Shown: in pieces, positions 20,881-38,559 of the stretch | Position numbering within the stretch: position 1 is the first letter of the stretch | Layout: the number at the start of each line of letters is the position of its first letter | From: Cynocephalus volans | Lineage: Eukaryota; Chordata; Mammalia; Dermoptera; Cynocephalidae | Assembly: GCF_027409185.1 (NCBI RefSeq) | Contig: NC_084469.1 | Span: 102,797,835-102,861,834, forward strand | DNA: 64,000 nucleotides | Reading direction: 5' to 3' | The notes under the pieces: model-generated | Told to the model about the DNA's origin: nothing | What the model saw: the letters and a program-made list of their open reading frames with translations, nothing else | Database searches by the model: none | Position numbers and translations under genes: made by a program

Positions 20881-21609
20881 CCCTCTTGTTTGTCCTGAAT
20901 CCTCACCCCAGTTCCTGTCCAGTGACCCCCATCCCTGCCCCAGAGGGTTGGAGGAGAAAGCACTGGTTACCATGCAGGAAAGCAGCAGTCAATGGTGAGA
21001 CACCGAACATTATTCTCCATAATCCAGGTGAGGGGAACCCTCTGACCTCCGATTCCACCTCCACCCCAGATATTGCAAATTCCCCCAAATCAATGTGGTG
21101 TGGGTCTGTCCTCCAACATCCCTGCGCCTCCACTGTCCTTCCACCCACGACTCTCAGCATTTGGCAGGAGGAACTGCATGGAGGGAAGTGTCTGAGATGG
21201 GTCTCAACTTTCTCAGCATTGGCCCAGCACTGGGGGAAGGGGCCCCAGGCTGCAAAGAAGCTTTCCAGATGCCGATCTTGGCAGGCAGCAGAGCCGCAGC
21301 CGCCTCATCTCTTCCAAGGGCTCGGGGTCCACTCTCAGCTTCAGGGATGGGGTGGGGAGGCTCCCGGTGGAGGCCAGCCACTGCCACATCTACACCAAAT
21401 GTCATCACAGTCCTTCAAGCCCGGGAAGGGTGGGCTCTCTCTTTTGGCCCAGAGAGGCATGCACAATTAGGGGAAAGGGGAATGCCAAAGAGGCCCACTT
21501 CCCTGCAAGCCTCCTCCCACTCCAGCATAGTAACAGCTGACAATGTGCCCATTACTGTCCCAAGCACTTTGCAAATATTAACTCATCAATAGCTTGCAGC
21601 AGCTCCTGA

Positions 21610-21905
21610 AGACCATTCAATGATCAGAAAGAAGAAACTAGTGATACATACAACGTGGATGAATTTCAAGTGCATTGTGATGGGGAAAAGAAGCCAAAGA
21701 CGAAAGGCTATGTACTATATGACTCTGTTTCTACTATGCTCTGGAAAAGGCAAGACTCTAGGGAAAGTGGTTGTCAGGGCCTGGGGGTAAAAAGTGGGGT
21801 TGACTACAGAAGAGCATGGGGGAATGTTCTGGTGATGGATTCTTTCTATATCTTGATTGTGCTGGGGATCACATGACTATATATATTTGTTGAAACTTGC
21901 ACAAT
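21610..21905 (+). repeat. LINE-1 3'-end fragment
   Basis: The text 'atgtactatatgactctgtttctac', 'ggaaagtggttgtcagggcctggggg' and 'attgtgctggggatcacatgac' is the L1 ORF2 end and 3' UTR. Confidence 0.7.
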
Positions 21906-21906
21906 A

Positions 21907-22030
21907 GGGCTGGCCGGTTAGCTCAGTTAGTTAGAGCACAGTGTTATAACACCAAGGTCAAGGGTTTGGATACCCGCATGGGCTGCCAAAAAAACAAGGA
22001 AAAAAAAAAAAAGAAAGAAAGAAAGAAAGA
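21907..22030 (+). repeat. tRNA-Ile SINE monomer with (GAAA)n tail
   Basis: Inserted in the L1 piece, with cttgcacaa duplicated on both sides. The anticodon arm is reduced to gtgttataacac. The tail has turned into (GAAA)n. Confidence 0.9.
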
Positions 22031-22220
22031 AGCTTGCACAACTGCAGGCTAAAAAGGGAAGACTTCATTGCATCTAAAGAAACAATTAAAAACTCCTTAC
22101 ATCAGTCAGGGTCTAATTGGGAAAACATAGTATCTCAAACAGAAGGAATTTAATGCAGGGATATGGTTACATAGAGAAGAAACTAAAAAGAAACTACCTA
22201 AAAATTAGCATACAAGGAGA

Positions 22221-22637
22221 TGTATTAGTCCATTTTTGTTGCTTATAACAGAGTACCTAAAACTGGGTAATTTATGAAGAAATGAAATTTATTTCTTACA
22301 ATTTGGAGGCTGGGAAGTCCAAGGTCCAGGGAACACATCTGGTGAGGGCCTTCGTCTTGGTGCAGAGTCCTGTGGTAATGCAGAGTGTCACACAGCAAGA
22401 ATGGACTGAGCAAGAAAGACCTCACGTGCTCACTTTCCTCATAACACCTTCAGAACCACGCCCATTACTCCATGAATGGATCAATCCATTCACAAGAGCA
22501 GTCTCCACAATCTAATCACCTCTTAAAGGCCCCCATTTCCCAAATGCCATCACTGGATTTCCCACCCTCTTAACACTCACAATGAGGGTTAAGTTTCTGA
22601 AACATGAACCTTTGGAGAACACATTTAACCCATAGCA
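22221..22637 (-). mobile_element. solo LTR of MaLR type (MST/MLT-like)
   Basis: A fossil LTR of about 417 bp with tgtattagtc at one end and aacccatagca at the other, the antisense ends of a MaLR LTR. The text 'gactgagcaagaaagacctcacg' fits the family. The 5-bp target duplication ggaga lies at 22216-22220 and 22638-22642. No internal part is present. It is an old placental-age element. Confidence 0.7.
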
Positions 22638-22859
22638 GGAGATTATGTCCAAGGCACGATGCTGCCCAAAAGAGATGGGGGGAAATATCTGGGCTTCTTC
22701 CATCCTCCCATCCTCCCATCCTCCAATCTCCCCCCAGTGCCATTGACTGAACCTGGCCAGCAGCCAGTGGGCAAGGGAGATGTCATGGGGTCAGCCCTAC
22801 CTGCTCAGGGAGGGTAGGGCAGTTAGTAAAGGATGTGAGAGCACACGGGCTCCAGCCTG

Positions 22860-23000
22860 GCACAAAGCATGTGAAGTAGGGACAATTATACCCCCATTGT
22901 ACAGAGGAGGAAACTGAGGCCCAGAGAGCCCATGTGACCTGCCCAGAGGTTCAAGCCCCAAGGGATGTCTGACTCTGTGCCAACACCTGCCTCCGGGGCT
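22860..23000 (-). repeat. MIR SINE, antisense
   Basis: The text 'attgtacagaggaggaaactgaggcccagagag' followed by 'gtgacctgcccagagg' is antisense MIR. Confidence 0.65.
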
Positions 23001-23613
23001 GGTTCTCTGCCTTTTCTCTGCCCCACGTTGTGGTTGCTCAGGGAACGAAGGGAATAAAAATATCCATGCAAATCAGCCCCATCCCCAGAGGCTGGGGGGT
23101 TGCCTTGATGGGAGACACCTCTCCTCACCGGGCTCAGCAGTTCCCCACAAAGAGAACTAAAAACAAACACACAGCAGATGTTTTGGCAGTTGGTGGGGGA
23201 GGCGCGCTGTAGGCAGCTCCCCCAGGTGTGCTAGACACCCCCCATCAGACTGCACCATGCCCCGCACCTCCCGCCTGGGTGCTGCCATCCAATATTCCAA
23301 CCCTGACCCCCATTCTTTGAAAAAACCCTGTACAGTGATATGAGGGGCTAGGAAAGGCCAGCTGCTGGGGGGTCCTTCAGGTTCTTACGTGTGCCCGTAC
23401 ATAGCTGTGATACCCGCGGCCAGCAAAGACCTTCTCTGGGCCTCAAGGTGGACACTGGCTCCATACTACGGGGGACAGAGGTCATCTGCAATTGAGCCTT
23501 TGATCCACAGGAGAGAGCTGGTGGCATCGACCTTTGACCTCCACCCAGGCTTGGGCCAAAATGGTCAAAATGTAAGCCTCTTGGTGTGCTGCTTTGTATA
23601 CACTTAATTTCTC

Positions 23614-23716
23614 TCTCTTTTTTTTTTTTTGGTGGCTGGCTGGTACGGGGATCTGAACCCCTGACCTTGGTGTTGCAAGGCTGTGCTCTAACCAACTGAG
23701 CCAACCGGCCAGCCCT
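23614..23716 (-). repeat. tRNA-Ile SINE monomer
   Basis: Full minus-strand copy with the near-perfect duplication acacttaattt and gcatttaattt. The B box (ggttcagatcc on its own strand) is intact. Confidence 0.95.
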
Positions 23717-23745
23717 ATGCATTTAATTTGTTTAGTCACTATGTA

Positions 23746-23912
23746 TTTTTTTTTTTTAAAGGTGACCGGTAAGGGGATCTCAACCCTTGGCTTGGTGTTG
23801 TCAGCACCACGCTCAGCCAGTGAGCTAACCGGCCATCCCTATATAGGATCCGAACCTGTGGCCTTGGTGCTATCAGCACCACACTCTCCCAAGTGAGCCA
23901 CAGGCAGGCCCT
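23746..23912 (-). repeat. dimeric tRNA-Ile SINE
   Basis: Target duplication tagtcactatgt on both sides. The altered right-unit B box is gggttgagatcc. It lies 30 bp from the monomer at 23614-23716, in the same orientation. Confidence 0.95.
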
Positions 23913-24470
23913 AGTCACTATGTGTTGAGCACCTGATGGATGCCTGGCGCTGTTCTTTGCAATGGGGCCCAGCAGTGAAATAAACAAATTGTTCTAGGAC
24001 AGACGAGAAACAGGATAAAGAAGAACATGATATCATCTGTTAGGATGTGGTGAAAGTTTTCGAGACAAGTGAAACAGGAGAGGCAGATGAGGAATGTGGG
24101 GTGGAAAGGGAAGGGTGATTTTAGACCCAGGGTCCCCTGACAAGGTGATCTTTTTGACTAAAGACCTGAAAGAAGGGAAAGAGTTGGGCATGCAGATATT
24201 CAGGGGAAAGTTGGCCAGCAAGAAGGAAAGACTAGTGCAAAGGGCCTGAGGGCAGGTTGTACAGGACCTTGTGGGCTGCAGGAGGACTTTTTTTTTTTTT
24301 TTTTGGTGGTTGGCTGGTACTGGGATCTGAACCCTTAGACCTTTTTGTTACAAGGCAGTGCTCTAAGCAACTGAGCAAACTGGCCACAAACAGCTTTGGC
24401 TTTTAATCTAAATTACACGGGAGGCAGCGAGGATTCTGAGTGGAGGAAGGACAGGATCCTACTTAGGTGT
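23913..24470 (-). repeat. LINE-2 antisense, split by a SINE
   Basis: The phrases 'tgttgagcacctgatggatgcc', 'ctaaagacctgaaagaagg' and 'caaagggcctgagggcagg' are antisense L2. The SINE at 24289-24389 interrupts it. Confidence 0.7.
24289..24389 (-). repeat. tRNA-Ile SINE monomer
   Basis: T18 tail, then 'ggtggttggctggtactgggatctgaaccc' to 'gagcaaactggcca'. It is more diverged than most copies. Confidence 0.85.
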
Positions 24471-24554
24471 TTATGGGTGCCCTCTGGGGTGGGGGAAACA
24501 GATCTTGAGAGAGGGCAGAAGGAAAGAGAACTCTGATCCTCAAGAAAGCTCAGC

Positions 24555-24690
24555 AGGGGAGGATTTGTGTGTGTCCAACTTACAGATTAGGAGGCACAGC
24601 TCTGAAAGAGCTCACCACTGGCCCGAGGACACCCAGTCGACTAGTGGCAGTCTCTGGATTCGAACCTGTGTCTATGTGACCCCAGTGCCA
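24555..24690 (-). repeat. MIR SINE, antisense
   Basis: The text 'acttacagattaggaggcacagctctgaaagagctc' and 'gtctctggattcgaacctgtg' is antisense MIR. Confidence 0.6.
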
Positions 24691-24845
24691 TTGGGTAAAT
24701 AAACATTTATTGGACAAGTTTTGTGCCCAGTGACCTCAGAGGGATAGAGACCTTGAGACCCAGGAGACAAACAAAGAGCTTTCTCTGTTTCTGTTACCTG
24801 CAATGGGATGATGAGTGCAGGAACTCACTCAAGAAACATTTATTG

Positions 24846-25121
<276 letters not shown>

Positions 25122-25122
<1 letters not shown>

Positions 25123-25470
25123 GAAACATTTATTGAGCACCTGCTATGTTCCAAGCACTATGCTGAGCGCTGAGGCAATGGCAGAGAACAAAACGGAAAT
25201 TTCTGCCCTGGGGAGGTTTACACTGTAATGGGGGAGGCAAACAAAAAGCATTAAAAAACAGAAAATTATATACGATGTTGGAAGATAAATACTAATGAAA
25301 AAAATAAGTTAGAATAAGGGGGTCAGAAGATTGCTATTTTAAGTAGGGTGGTCAGGGCAGGCTCCTGTGAGGACATGACATGTGAGCAGAGAATGACAGC
25401 AGCAAGCCATGTGCTGCTCTGGGACAAGTATGTTCCAGGCAGGACGAACACAGCCAAAGGCCCTGAGGTG
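25122..25470 (-). repeat. LINE-2 antisense
   Basis: The text 'acatttattgagcacctgctatgttccaagcac' through 'ctattttaagtagggtggtcagggcagg' is antisense L2. The purine-tailed SINE landed at its edge. Confidence 0.75.
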
Positions 25471-25549
25471 GGACGGTGTAAATGAATGAGTCAGCGAAGG
25501 AAGAATGCGGTGGTCAAAAAGGTCCAGCCAACACTCGCCACCCCCGCCA

Positions 25550-25835
25550 GTCTTTCCCAACTCCTGGCCTTTGCAACTGATGATGCCTCAGCCTGAAACA
25601 CACTTTCTCCTCTGGACAAAGTCCTGAAAGACCCTCAAACCTCAGCTCTCAAAAGCCCCCTCTGAGAGCCTAACCCCCATGTTAGAAATTCCTCCTCTGG
25701 GCTCCCACCGACCCTGTGTATCCTCCTCCCCGATTCCGATCCTTCAGCCCTTTACATTGGACTGTATCGCAAGGGTGTCTGCTGGATTTACCACTGTGCC
25801 AGTGGTACACAGTAGGTGCCTAATGAATCATTAAG
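25550..25835 (+). repeat. LINE-2 sense remnant
   Basis: The text 'gatgcctcagcctgaaacac', 'cctcaaacctcagctctcaaaagccccctctgagagcc' and 'gtacacagtaggtgcctaatgaat' is sense L2 3' region. Confidence 0.6.
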
Positions 25836-26152
25836 CAACCAAGTGCTGTTCCATCATTCACCAAATAAAATCTGAACTCCCTGGCATGGGACAAACTTTC
25901 GAATCTGCCTGTAAAATAGTAAACTGCAAATTGGTTCTGGGAGGAGACGCACAGCTGGTTATGGTGGTGGCTTCTGGGAGAGAAACTGGGGGGCAGGGGG
26001 CAGAGGTCGGAGGAGATAGACCTTTTGTTCTAATTATCCTTTTGTAGTTTTTGAAATTTTCTTTACCAGGTGTGTGAATTACCACTGAAAACATAAATGA
26101 ATAAAACCCTGCAAAATAAAGGATTAAAAGATGTTTTAAAATTGCAAAATAG

Positions 26153-26215
26153 GGCTGGCCGGTTAGCTCATTTGGTTACAACGTGGTGCTGATAACACCA
26201 ACATGCAGGGATTGC
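26153..26215 (+). repeat. tRNA-Ile SINE, 3'-truncated
   Basis: Head gggctggccggttagctc to gataacaccaacatgcaggg, then it breaks off into (TA)n-like text. The B box is lost. Confidence 0.8.
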
Positions 26216-27050
26216 ATATATATATAGCAAAACACATGGAGTTTTAAACACACATCGACAGTTATTCTTGCAGGGATAGAATACGCAATGAAACACATTG
26301 CAAATTTTTATTAATACTTCACAAAAATGTCCGTAAAATATTATATATCAGATGACCCCCCCCAAAAAACCCACATCTTTTTTTTTAAATGGTCCTCACA
26401 ATTTAATCACCTCTTCAAGGCCCCTTGCCCACATCTGTAACACAGCATTCAAGTCCTCCAGGGTCCGATCCCACACTCGTCTTGGCTATTTATCGAGTTT
26501 TCACCTTCGACCCCGTATGGCACGCTTTGCCTCCATCACTTCATCAAAATCTCGTAACCTTCCCCATTTTCCAGATGAGGAGACTGAGACTGGGCTCGGA
26601 GACCACGTTGCCACTGAGCTCGGTCCAGTCCGCACTGGCCTCCAAGTGGACAGCCCTGGACGCGGAGGGAAGGCTGCTATGGGCTCTGGCGCCGCCTAGA
26701 GGTCGAGTGGGGAATGTAGCAAAAAAAAAAAAAATCCTAAAAATGAGTGTGTGGATTTGGGGGCGGGGTGGGGTGGGGGTCGGAAAAGAGGGAGGCAATC
26801 CAGGATCTGTGGACTCCGAACTTTGATCTGTCCTCGGAGAGCCCTGGAAGGCCTGAGAGCGAACAGAACCCTGGCCGAAGGGGTGGGGGGGACAGACAAT
26901 CTGAGGGGTCTCAGGGGGACATGGCCCTACCCTGGGGGATCTAAGCGGGGAGCACAGTCTGACAGGCCCAATCCTGAGGGCTTTCCGTGGGACATAAAGC
27001 CCTGGCTTTAAACAAACAAAACCACGGAATTAAGAGAAGCCACCCCGAGT
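26216..27050. other. intergenic, upstream of MRPL4
   Basis: A MIR-like scrap near 26560-26600 ('ttttccagatgaggagactgag'). Otherwise unique sequence that becomes GC-rich towards the MRPL4 promoter. No exon is supported. Confidence 0.5.
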
Positions 27051-27560
27051 CTTGGGGGCTACGTGGGAGCGTGGCCTGGAGGGCGTGGTCGACATCCAAA
27101 GCTTAACGGTTATTGGCCGTATTCCCTTAAGTGCCCGCCCCAGAACCCCCCCCCCCAGCCATGGGCGGGTCACTCTTCCAAACTTAACGCTCAGTGGCTG
27201 AGTCAGGAGCATTTCCTTTTGGCTCGGAAGTCTCATTGGCTGGATTCCTGCACGGGCTCGTGGGGGCGGAACCCAAAGGGAGAGGCTTAGGGGGAGGTGG
27301 GGCTCTCTGCTGCGGAATCGCGTTCCCAATTGTCGCAGAGGGTCCTCCAGCCAAAAGTAAAAACTGGGGTCTGGGGGCTAGTCCTGGGGCGGAGGTGGGG
27401 GCACGCTGGGCCGGGCGCCACTGTCCTCGCTCTTGCACACCCCGTTTTCCAGAACCGAATCGAGTGGGGTGGGCGGTGTTGTGTGCGTGACGTCATCTCG
27501 AGGCGCCAGGCGCGGCCAGAGGGAATCTTGAACTCCCGCGGCGTGGGGAGAGGTGCCGCG
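27050..27560 (+). promoter_or_regulatory. MRPL4: MRPL4 promoter region
   Basis: GC-rich DNA before the MRPL4 start with ATTGG boxes near 27112 and 27233 and a full CRE, TGACGTCA, at 27488-27495, 66 bp before the ATG. No TATA box. This is typical of a housekeeping mitochondrial-protein gene. Confidence 0.6.
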
Positions 27561-33486
<5,926 letters not shown>

Positions 33487-33761
33487 GTCCTGGCCTGCCC
33501 CACCCAGGCCCATCGGCTGCCCCGCTTCCTGCACCATTCTCCATGCAAAGCGCCTGCTCTGAGCCAGGCTGTGCCCCTGGCACATTTGGGAGCCTCCCAC
33601 CCCACCCTGCAAAAGGGAAGTGCTGCCTGGACCCCACTCATCCCAGTTGGGAAGCCGAGGCCACACAGAGTGGCCAAGCAGATGCCTCTACCAAGAAAGG
33701 ACAGCTCTGCAGAGAGCTCACATGAGCTCCCGCCCCAGTTCTCTCTTTCTTTTGTTTTTAA

Positions 33762-33790
33762 AGTAAAGTTTATTTTTTAATCAAGATACA
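33762..33790 (+). terminator. MRPL4: possible MRPL4 poly(A) signal
   Basis: A variant hexamer, AGTAAA, at 33762-33767 precedes the T-rich tttattttttaatc, 276 nt after the stop. No canonical AATAAA occurs closer than 34203. Confidence 0.4.
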
Positions 33791-34558
33791 CAGAACAGCT
33801 CATTGCCATTTCAAATAATTGTTTGGTGTGCTGGGCCTTTTCTGTGGTGCTGGGCACTGCTGAGTGTCTGTCTCTTGGAGGGGCTGGCAGTCGTGTTTAA
33901 AGGAGACTTCAGTGCTGTTTATGGAAATGACCAGAATTAATTTACCCTGGGTGAGTCAGACTCCATGAGCTCGCAGAGGTGCGTGGGCGCCAGTGGTTCC
34001 TAGGAACCGGCTCCTGGCACTTCCCCGTCCTGAGTATTGTCACTGTTTACTCTGGTCCCCGAGAGGGTTTGCGGACCCGTTTGTCAAGCCTGAGATTGTG
34101 GGCTTGATTCCACAAGTGGACGCAGTGTCCAAACCTGACTTTATTCTGACAGTCTCCCAAAGCACAGAGTCAGAAAAGCAAATGTCTCACAGTAAAGGAC
34201 CAAATAAACACATTTGTAAAAACACCGAACCAGTATCTCAGTTCTTGATTCAGCTGATGTTTGGCTGCCAAATTATCTTAATAGTCATGACAGACTGTAA
34301 AATAATGTGGTCAGTTTACTAAATGTCAGCCAAAACAGCTGTCTGTCTGTGTGGGCTGGCCAGGCCAGGCGGCCACAGCGACCTCCCTGTCGGCTGGGCC
34401 GCCTCTAGCTGAAAACATCTCTGGATACCTCTCTTGGGATCACCTTCAGAGCTCGTAACATGTTCTTTGAACATCCTCACTGGATGTAAACTTTGATCCT
34501 TAAAGCACCAGTAAAAAAAGAGAAAGCTGTTGGGGCCAGTTAAAAAGAGGGGATGCAG

Positions 34559-34653
34559 GGGCTGGCTGGTTAGCTCCGTTGCTTAGAGCATGGTGTTATA
34601 ACACCAAAGTCAAGGGTTCGAATCCCCACACTGGCCAGCCACCAAAAAAAGAA
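34559..34653 (+). repeat. tRNA-Ile SINE monomer
   Basis: Full monomer with a canonical B box, ggttcgaatcc, one of the best matches to a tRNA internal promoter in the window. Confidence 0.9.
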
Positions 34654-34686
34654 AATGATACGATGTCTAGAATGTGCTTTAAAATA

Positions 34687-34750
34687 TTTTATTTATGTAT
34701 TTTTTGTGGCTGGCTGGTACAGGCATCAAACCCTGGACCTTGGTGTTAGG
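34687..34750 (-). repeat. tRNA-Ile SINE, truncated
   Basis: Minus-strand 3' half only ('gtggctggctggtacaggc' to 'ccttggtgttagg'), between two ttttaaaata copies that may be the target duplication. Confidence 0.75.
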
Positions 34751-34794
34751 TGTTTTAAAATAATTGGGGTGGATAGGGAGGGGACAGTGTAGTG

Positions 34795-35172
34795 TGTGTA
34801 TGAGTTTGCTGGGGCTGCTGTATCAATACCACAAACAGGGCTTAAACAGCAGAAATTGTCTCCTGTTTCTGGAAGCCAGAAGTCTGAGATCAAGGTGTTG
34901 GCGGGTTGGTTCCTTCCAAGGGCTCTGAAGAAGACTCTGTTCCAGGCCTCTCTCCTTGGTTCTGGTGGCTTGTGACAATCTTTTGACATTCTTCAGCTTG
35001 TAGAAGAGTCACTGATCTCTGCCTGTTCACATAGCATTGTCGCTGTGTGTCTCTGTGTCCAACTTTCCCCTCTTCCTAAGGACACTCATTATGTTGGATT
35101 AAGGTCCACCCTAACGGCCTCAACTTGACCATCTGCAAAGACCCTATTTCCTAATAAGATCACATTCACTGG
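34795..35172 (-). repeat. old interspersed repeat, family uncertain
   Basis: The text 'gtttgctggggctgctgtatcaataccacaaac', 'agccagaagtctgagatcaaggtg' and 'gtctctgtgtccaactttcc' is a very common mammalian repeat (L1 3'-UTR-like or MaLR-like). I cannot decide which without a search. Confidence 0.45.
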
Positions 35173-35176
35173 TTTC

Positions 35177-35271
35177 AGGGCTGTCTGGTTAGCTCCCTGG
35201 GCTAGAGCATGGTGTTGGTAACACCAAGGCCAAGGGTTCGGTTCCCCATACCCTCCAGCCAACAAAAAAAC
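35177..35271 (+). repeat. tRNA-Ile SINE monomer
   Basis: Head gggctgtctggttagctc, anticodon region gtgttggtaacacc, A7 tail. It sits at the end of the preceding repeat. Confidence 0.85.
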
Positions 35272-35548
35272 CTCTCCCTGAGGGCAGGGCATCCAGAACT
35301 GCAGCTGACTGGCTGCAGGAAGCTAATGCTGATGGATGGGCTGGGATATGGTTCCCAATGAAACCCAGAGAGCGAAAAACAGACAGCTCTCAAATGGTAG
35401 CCAGGTTGCCTGCTTACTGGGGGTCAACAGAGAGGCCCACCAGGAGGGGTTTGACCGTACAGCTGGATGGAAGAGCCACCACCCAGATCAAAGATGCCCC
35501 CATCCCAGCGAAGTGGTGTCTAGGAAGGAGGAAGCCTCAAGAAGCCTT

Positions 35549-35612
35549 CAGGTTTCTATCCTTGTACTGGTCAGCCACCTAAAAACAAAAAACAAAAAAC
35601 AAAAAAAAAAAA
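35549..35612 (+). repeat. tRNA-Ile SINE 3' remnant
   Basis: Only the B-box side is left (ggtttctatccttgtactggtcagcc), followed by (CAAAAAA)n. Confidence 0.6.
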
Positions 35613-36028
35613 GAGGAAAAGCCTCCAAACCTCCCACCCACCATAACTACATGGGATATCACTTTAACTCTGCTGGGTCATCTGGAGAGTGCAAAGCCAG
35701 CAGCCAAGGAGGAACTGTCCCCTGACCCCTGTCCCCTTCTCCCTACAACTGGGCAGGAGGGGGGACAAAAGCCTGGATGAGAGTGAACAGCAGAGGGTTC
35801 AGTCTCTTTCCCACCAAGGCCTCCAGCCCAGAGGGGCCTGAGCCAGAGCTCCCATCCAACACCAAGTCAAGTTCAGAGATTTGAACATGATGTTTACTTG
35901 GGCTTGAATCCAGGGCCAAATTCTCAGCCTGGGGCAGGGCAAGATTCCACCACTGAATAAACTTTCAAGGGGTAGAAAGAAGCAAAATCATGTTTTGATC
36001 AAAATGCACACACACATCATGAATTTTT

Positions 36029-36118
36029 GCTTAGCTCAGTTGGTTAGAGCATGATGTTATAACACCAAGGTCAACGGTTCAGATCCCCATACTGGCCAGC
36101 TGCCAAAAAAACAAAAAC
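36029..36118 (+). repeat. tRNA-Ile SINE monomer, head trimmed
   Basis: Begins at the A box (gcttagctcagttgg); anticodon region gatgttataacacc; A-rich tail. Confidence 0.85.
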
Positions 36119-36289
36119 AGACCCACACTCTAAGGCTTTTAGGAAGAATTGTTTGTGATCCTGGCATTAACAAGGTCTGTGGAAACAGAGGTGGAAGCAT
36201 GTATCTTATGCATAGGAAGTTTGGGCAAAGATTCTAAGAACTGAGTCATAAAGAAACTGAGAAACAGTATCTATCACTTTCTGTTCTCA

Positions 36290-36450
36290 CTCTATCTAGT
36301 ATCTATTATTATCTGTGCACAAAGCATCTTATTGAAATCTCACATCCACACTTTGAAGTAAGTGTTATCCCATTCTACCGCTGGGACCATTAAGGCAAAA
36401 CTGGGGGAAGTGGCTTGCTAAAGGTCACAGCTTGTGGCAGGCACTCTCAG
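36290..36450 (-). repeat. MIR SINE, antisense
   Basis: The text 'aaagcatcttattgaaatctcac' and 'gggaagtggcttgctaaaggtcacagc' is antisense MIR. Confidence 0.6.
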
Positions 36451-36569
36451 CACTCTGGCCACATCACCTCAGCACTTGCTGTGCATGTGCTGTGCATGTC
36501 CTGTGCATGTCCCCAGCTGCTTACTGTTGCAGTTCCACCCTGGGATTGCCCACTGCGAAGGTCACAAGT

Positions 36570-37020
36570 ACCGAAAAACCACAATGAGATACCATTGCAC
36601 ACCCACTAGGATAGTAATAATAATAATAAAAAACATGTTGGCAAGGATGTGGAGAAATTGAAAGCCTTGATCCCTTGTACATTGCTGGTGGGAATGGAAA
36701 ATCATTCCACTACTGTGGAAAATAGTTTGGCAGTGCCTCAAAAAGTTAAGAACAGAATTATCAGGTGACTCAGCAAGTCCACTCCTGGATACGTGCCCAA
36801 AAGAACTGTAAACATGTTTACACAAAAACTTATACATGAATGCTTGTAGAAGGATGGTTCATAATAGCCAAAAAGTGGCAAGAACCCAAGTGTCCATCAA
36901 CCAGTGAACGGACAGACAAACCATGGTGAATCCGTACAATGGAATACTATTCAGCCATAAAAAGGAATGAAGTATACACTTAAAATGGTTAAGATGGTAA
37001 GTTTTATGTCACACATATTT
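36570..37020 (+). repeat. LINE-1 ORF2 3' end
   Basis: Clear L1 phrases: 'acaatgagataccattgcacacccac', 'gttggcaaggatgtggagaaattg', 'tggtgggaatggaaaatc', 'caatggaatactattcagcc'. The frames are broken by age. Confidence 0.9.
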
Positions 37021-37047
37021 TACCACAATTTAAAAAAATGAAGTAGG

Positions 37048-37140
37048 GATGGTTGGCTAGCTTGCTTGGGACAGCACGTTGCTAATAACATCAAGGTCAA
37101 GGGTTCAGATCCCCTGATTTGCCAGATGCTAAAAGTATAA
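37048..37140 (+). repeat. tRNA-Ile SINE monomer between L1 pieces
   Basis: Diverged head (gggatggttggctagcttgc), anticodon region ttgctaataacatc, B box gggttcagatcc. Confidence 0.8.
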
Positions 37141-37159
37141 AAAATGAGTAATCGTTTTA

Positions 37160-37620
37160 AAAATTTTAAAACAAAGCATACCCTAAAGAATTGTAAGTGG
37201 ATTCAAATGGGTACTGTATGCTAATGTTTATTACAGCGTTATTCACAATAGCCAAAAGGTAGACACAACCAGAATGTCCATCAACAGATGAATGGATCAA
37301 CAAAATGTGTTGTATCCATACAATGGAATATTATTTGGCCATCACAAGGAATGAAGTCCTGACACATGCTACAATACAGATGAGCCCTGAAACATAATGC
37401 GAAGTGAAAGAAGCCAGACACAAAAATCATACACATTGTGTGATTTCATTGATATGATATACCCAGAAGAGGCAAAGCCATAGAGACAGAAAGTGGATTA
37501 GTAGATGTGAGTGGGTAAGGAGAGAGAGGATTGAGAGATATCAGGTTTCTTTTGAGGATGATAGAAATATTCTGGAATGAGTGGTGATGGTTTGTACAAC
37601 ATTGTGCAAATGCTAAAAAC
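37160..37620 (+). repeat. LINE-1 3' end and UTR
   Basis: A second L1 end overlaps in content with 36570-37020 ('caatagccaaaagg', 'gaatgtccatcaacagatgaatgg', 'gatgagccctgaaacataatgc') and continues to the 3' UTR. The repeated content means two separate L1 insertions. Confidence 0.85.
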
Positions 37621-37621
37621 T

Positions 37622-37660
37622 TACTGGCTAGCCGCCAAAAAAAAGAAGAAAGGAAAAAAA
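37622..37660 (+). repeat. tRNA-Ile SINE 3' remnant
   Basis: Only actggctagccgccaaaaaaaag and the tail remain. Confidence 0.55.
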
Positions 37661-37820
37661 GGAAGTTGACTCCTAAGGAGCAGCCCTCATGCAATGAGGG
37701 ACAGGTTGGTGTAGAGTCTATGCGTCTTCCACAGCTCCCCAGTGGAACTGAGCCTACCTAGTTTTCCCCAACAACTAGGGGAACGCTCAGAGACAAGAGA
37801 AGTGAATTCATTCAACAAAA

Positions 37821-37920
37821 CTTTTTTTTTTTTTTTTTGGCTGCTGGCTGATAGGGTGGATCCAAACCCTTGACTTTGGTGTTATAACACCATGCTCTAC
37901 CAACTGAGCTAACCAGCCAG
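37821..37920 (-). repeat. tRNA-Ile SINE monomer
   Basis: T17 tail, full body, target duplication cattcaaca on both sides. It is inserted at the edge of an L2 fragment. Confidence 0.9.
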
Positions 37921-38255
37921 GCATCATTCAACACAGATGTATCGATCACCACCTATAAGAATCAGACATTGATTCAGGTGCTGAGACTGACAGCCTTCCT
38001 GCCTTTCTGGAGCTCGCAGACAATCAAGTCAATCAAAAGAATTTCAGCAAGTGATGAGTTCAGTAGTGAGACTATTAGGGCAATTGATAGGGAGTGACAA
38101 GGGTGTGGCCCAGGAGGGAGTGGAGGGTATTCAGGAAAGGTTTTAGGAAGAGGCTCAGGCCACAAGGAAGGAGTAGCCAGCCATGTCAGGGTGAGGGGAA
38201 GAGCATTCCAAGCAGAGGGAACTGCAAGGAAGCCCCACCAGAGTTCAGACTAGGG
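37921..38255 (-). repeat. LINE-2 antisense
   Basis: The text 'acagccttcctgcctttctggagctcgcag', 'ggtattcaggaaaggttttagg' and 'gagcattccaagcagagggaactgc' is antisense L2. Confidence 0.7.
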
Positions 38256-38559
38256 GGAGAGAAGACATAATGCCATGGAGTGGGGTTTGGATACTTCTGT
38301 CCTGGGTTTACAGCCTCTGGTCTGCAGTGAGCTCATTTCTCAGCCTGTGAGACTGCCTGCCGCCCAGAAGGAAGCCTTGCCCTTCCTGGAGACTGCAGCA
38401 AACAGCTGGAGAACATCTGCTTCCCTTTTTCTTGAGAAAAGGGAGTGGAAGACTGGGAGGTACATGCTCCGCTGCCAACCTGACCCCCATTTCCATCCCA
38501 TGCCCACTCAGGAAATGGCCCTCCATCCTCCCAGGGGCTCGGACCCACACCGAGGAGTC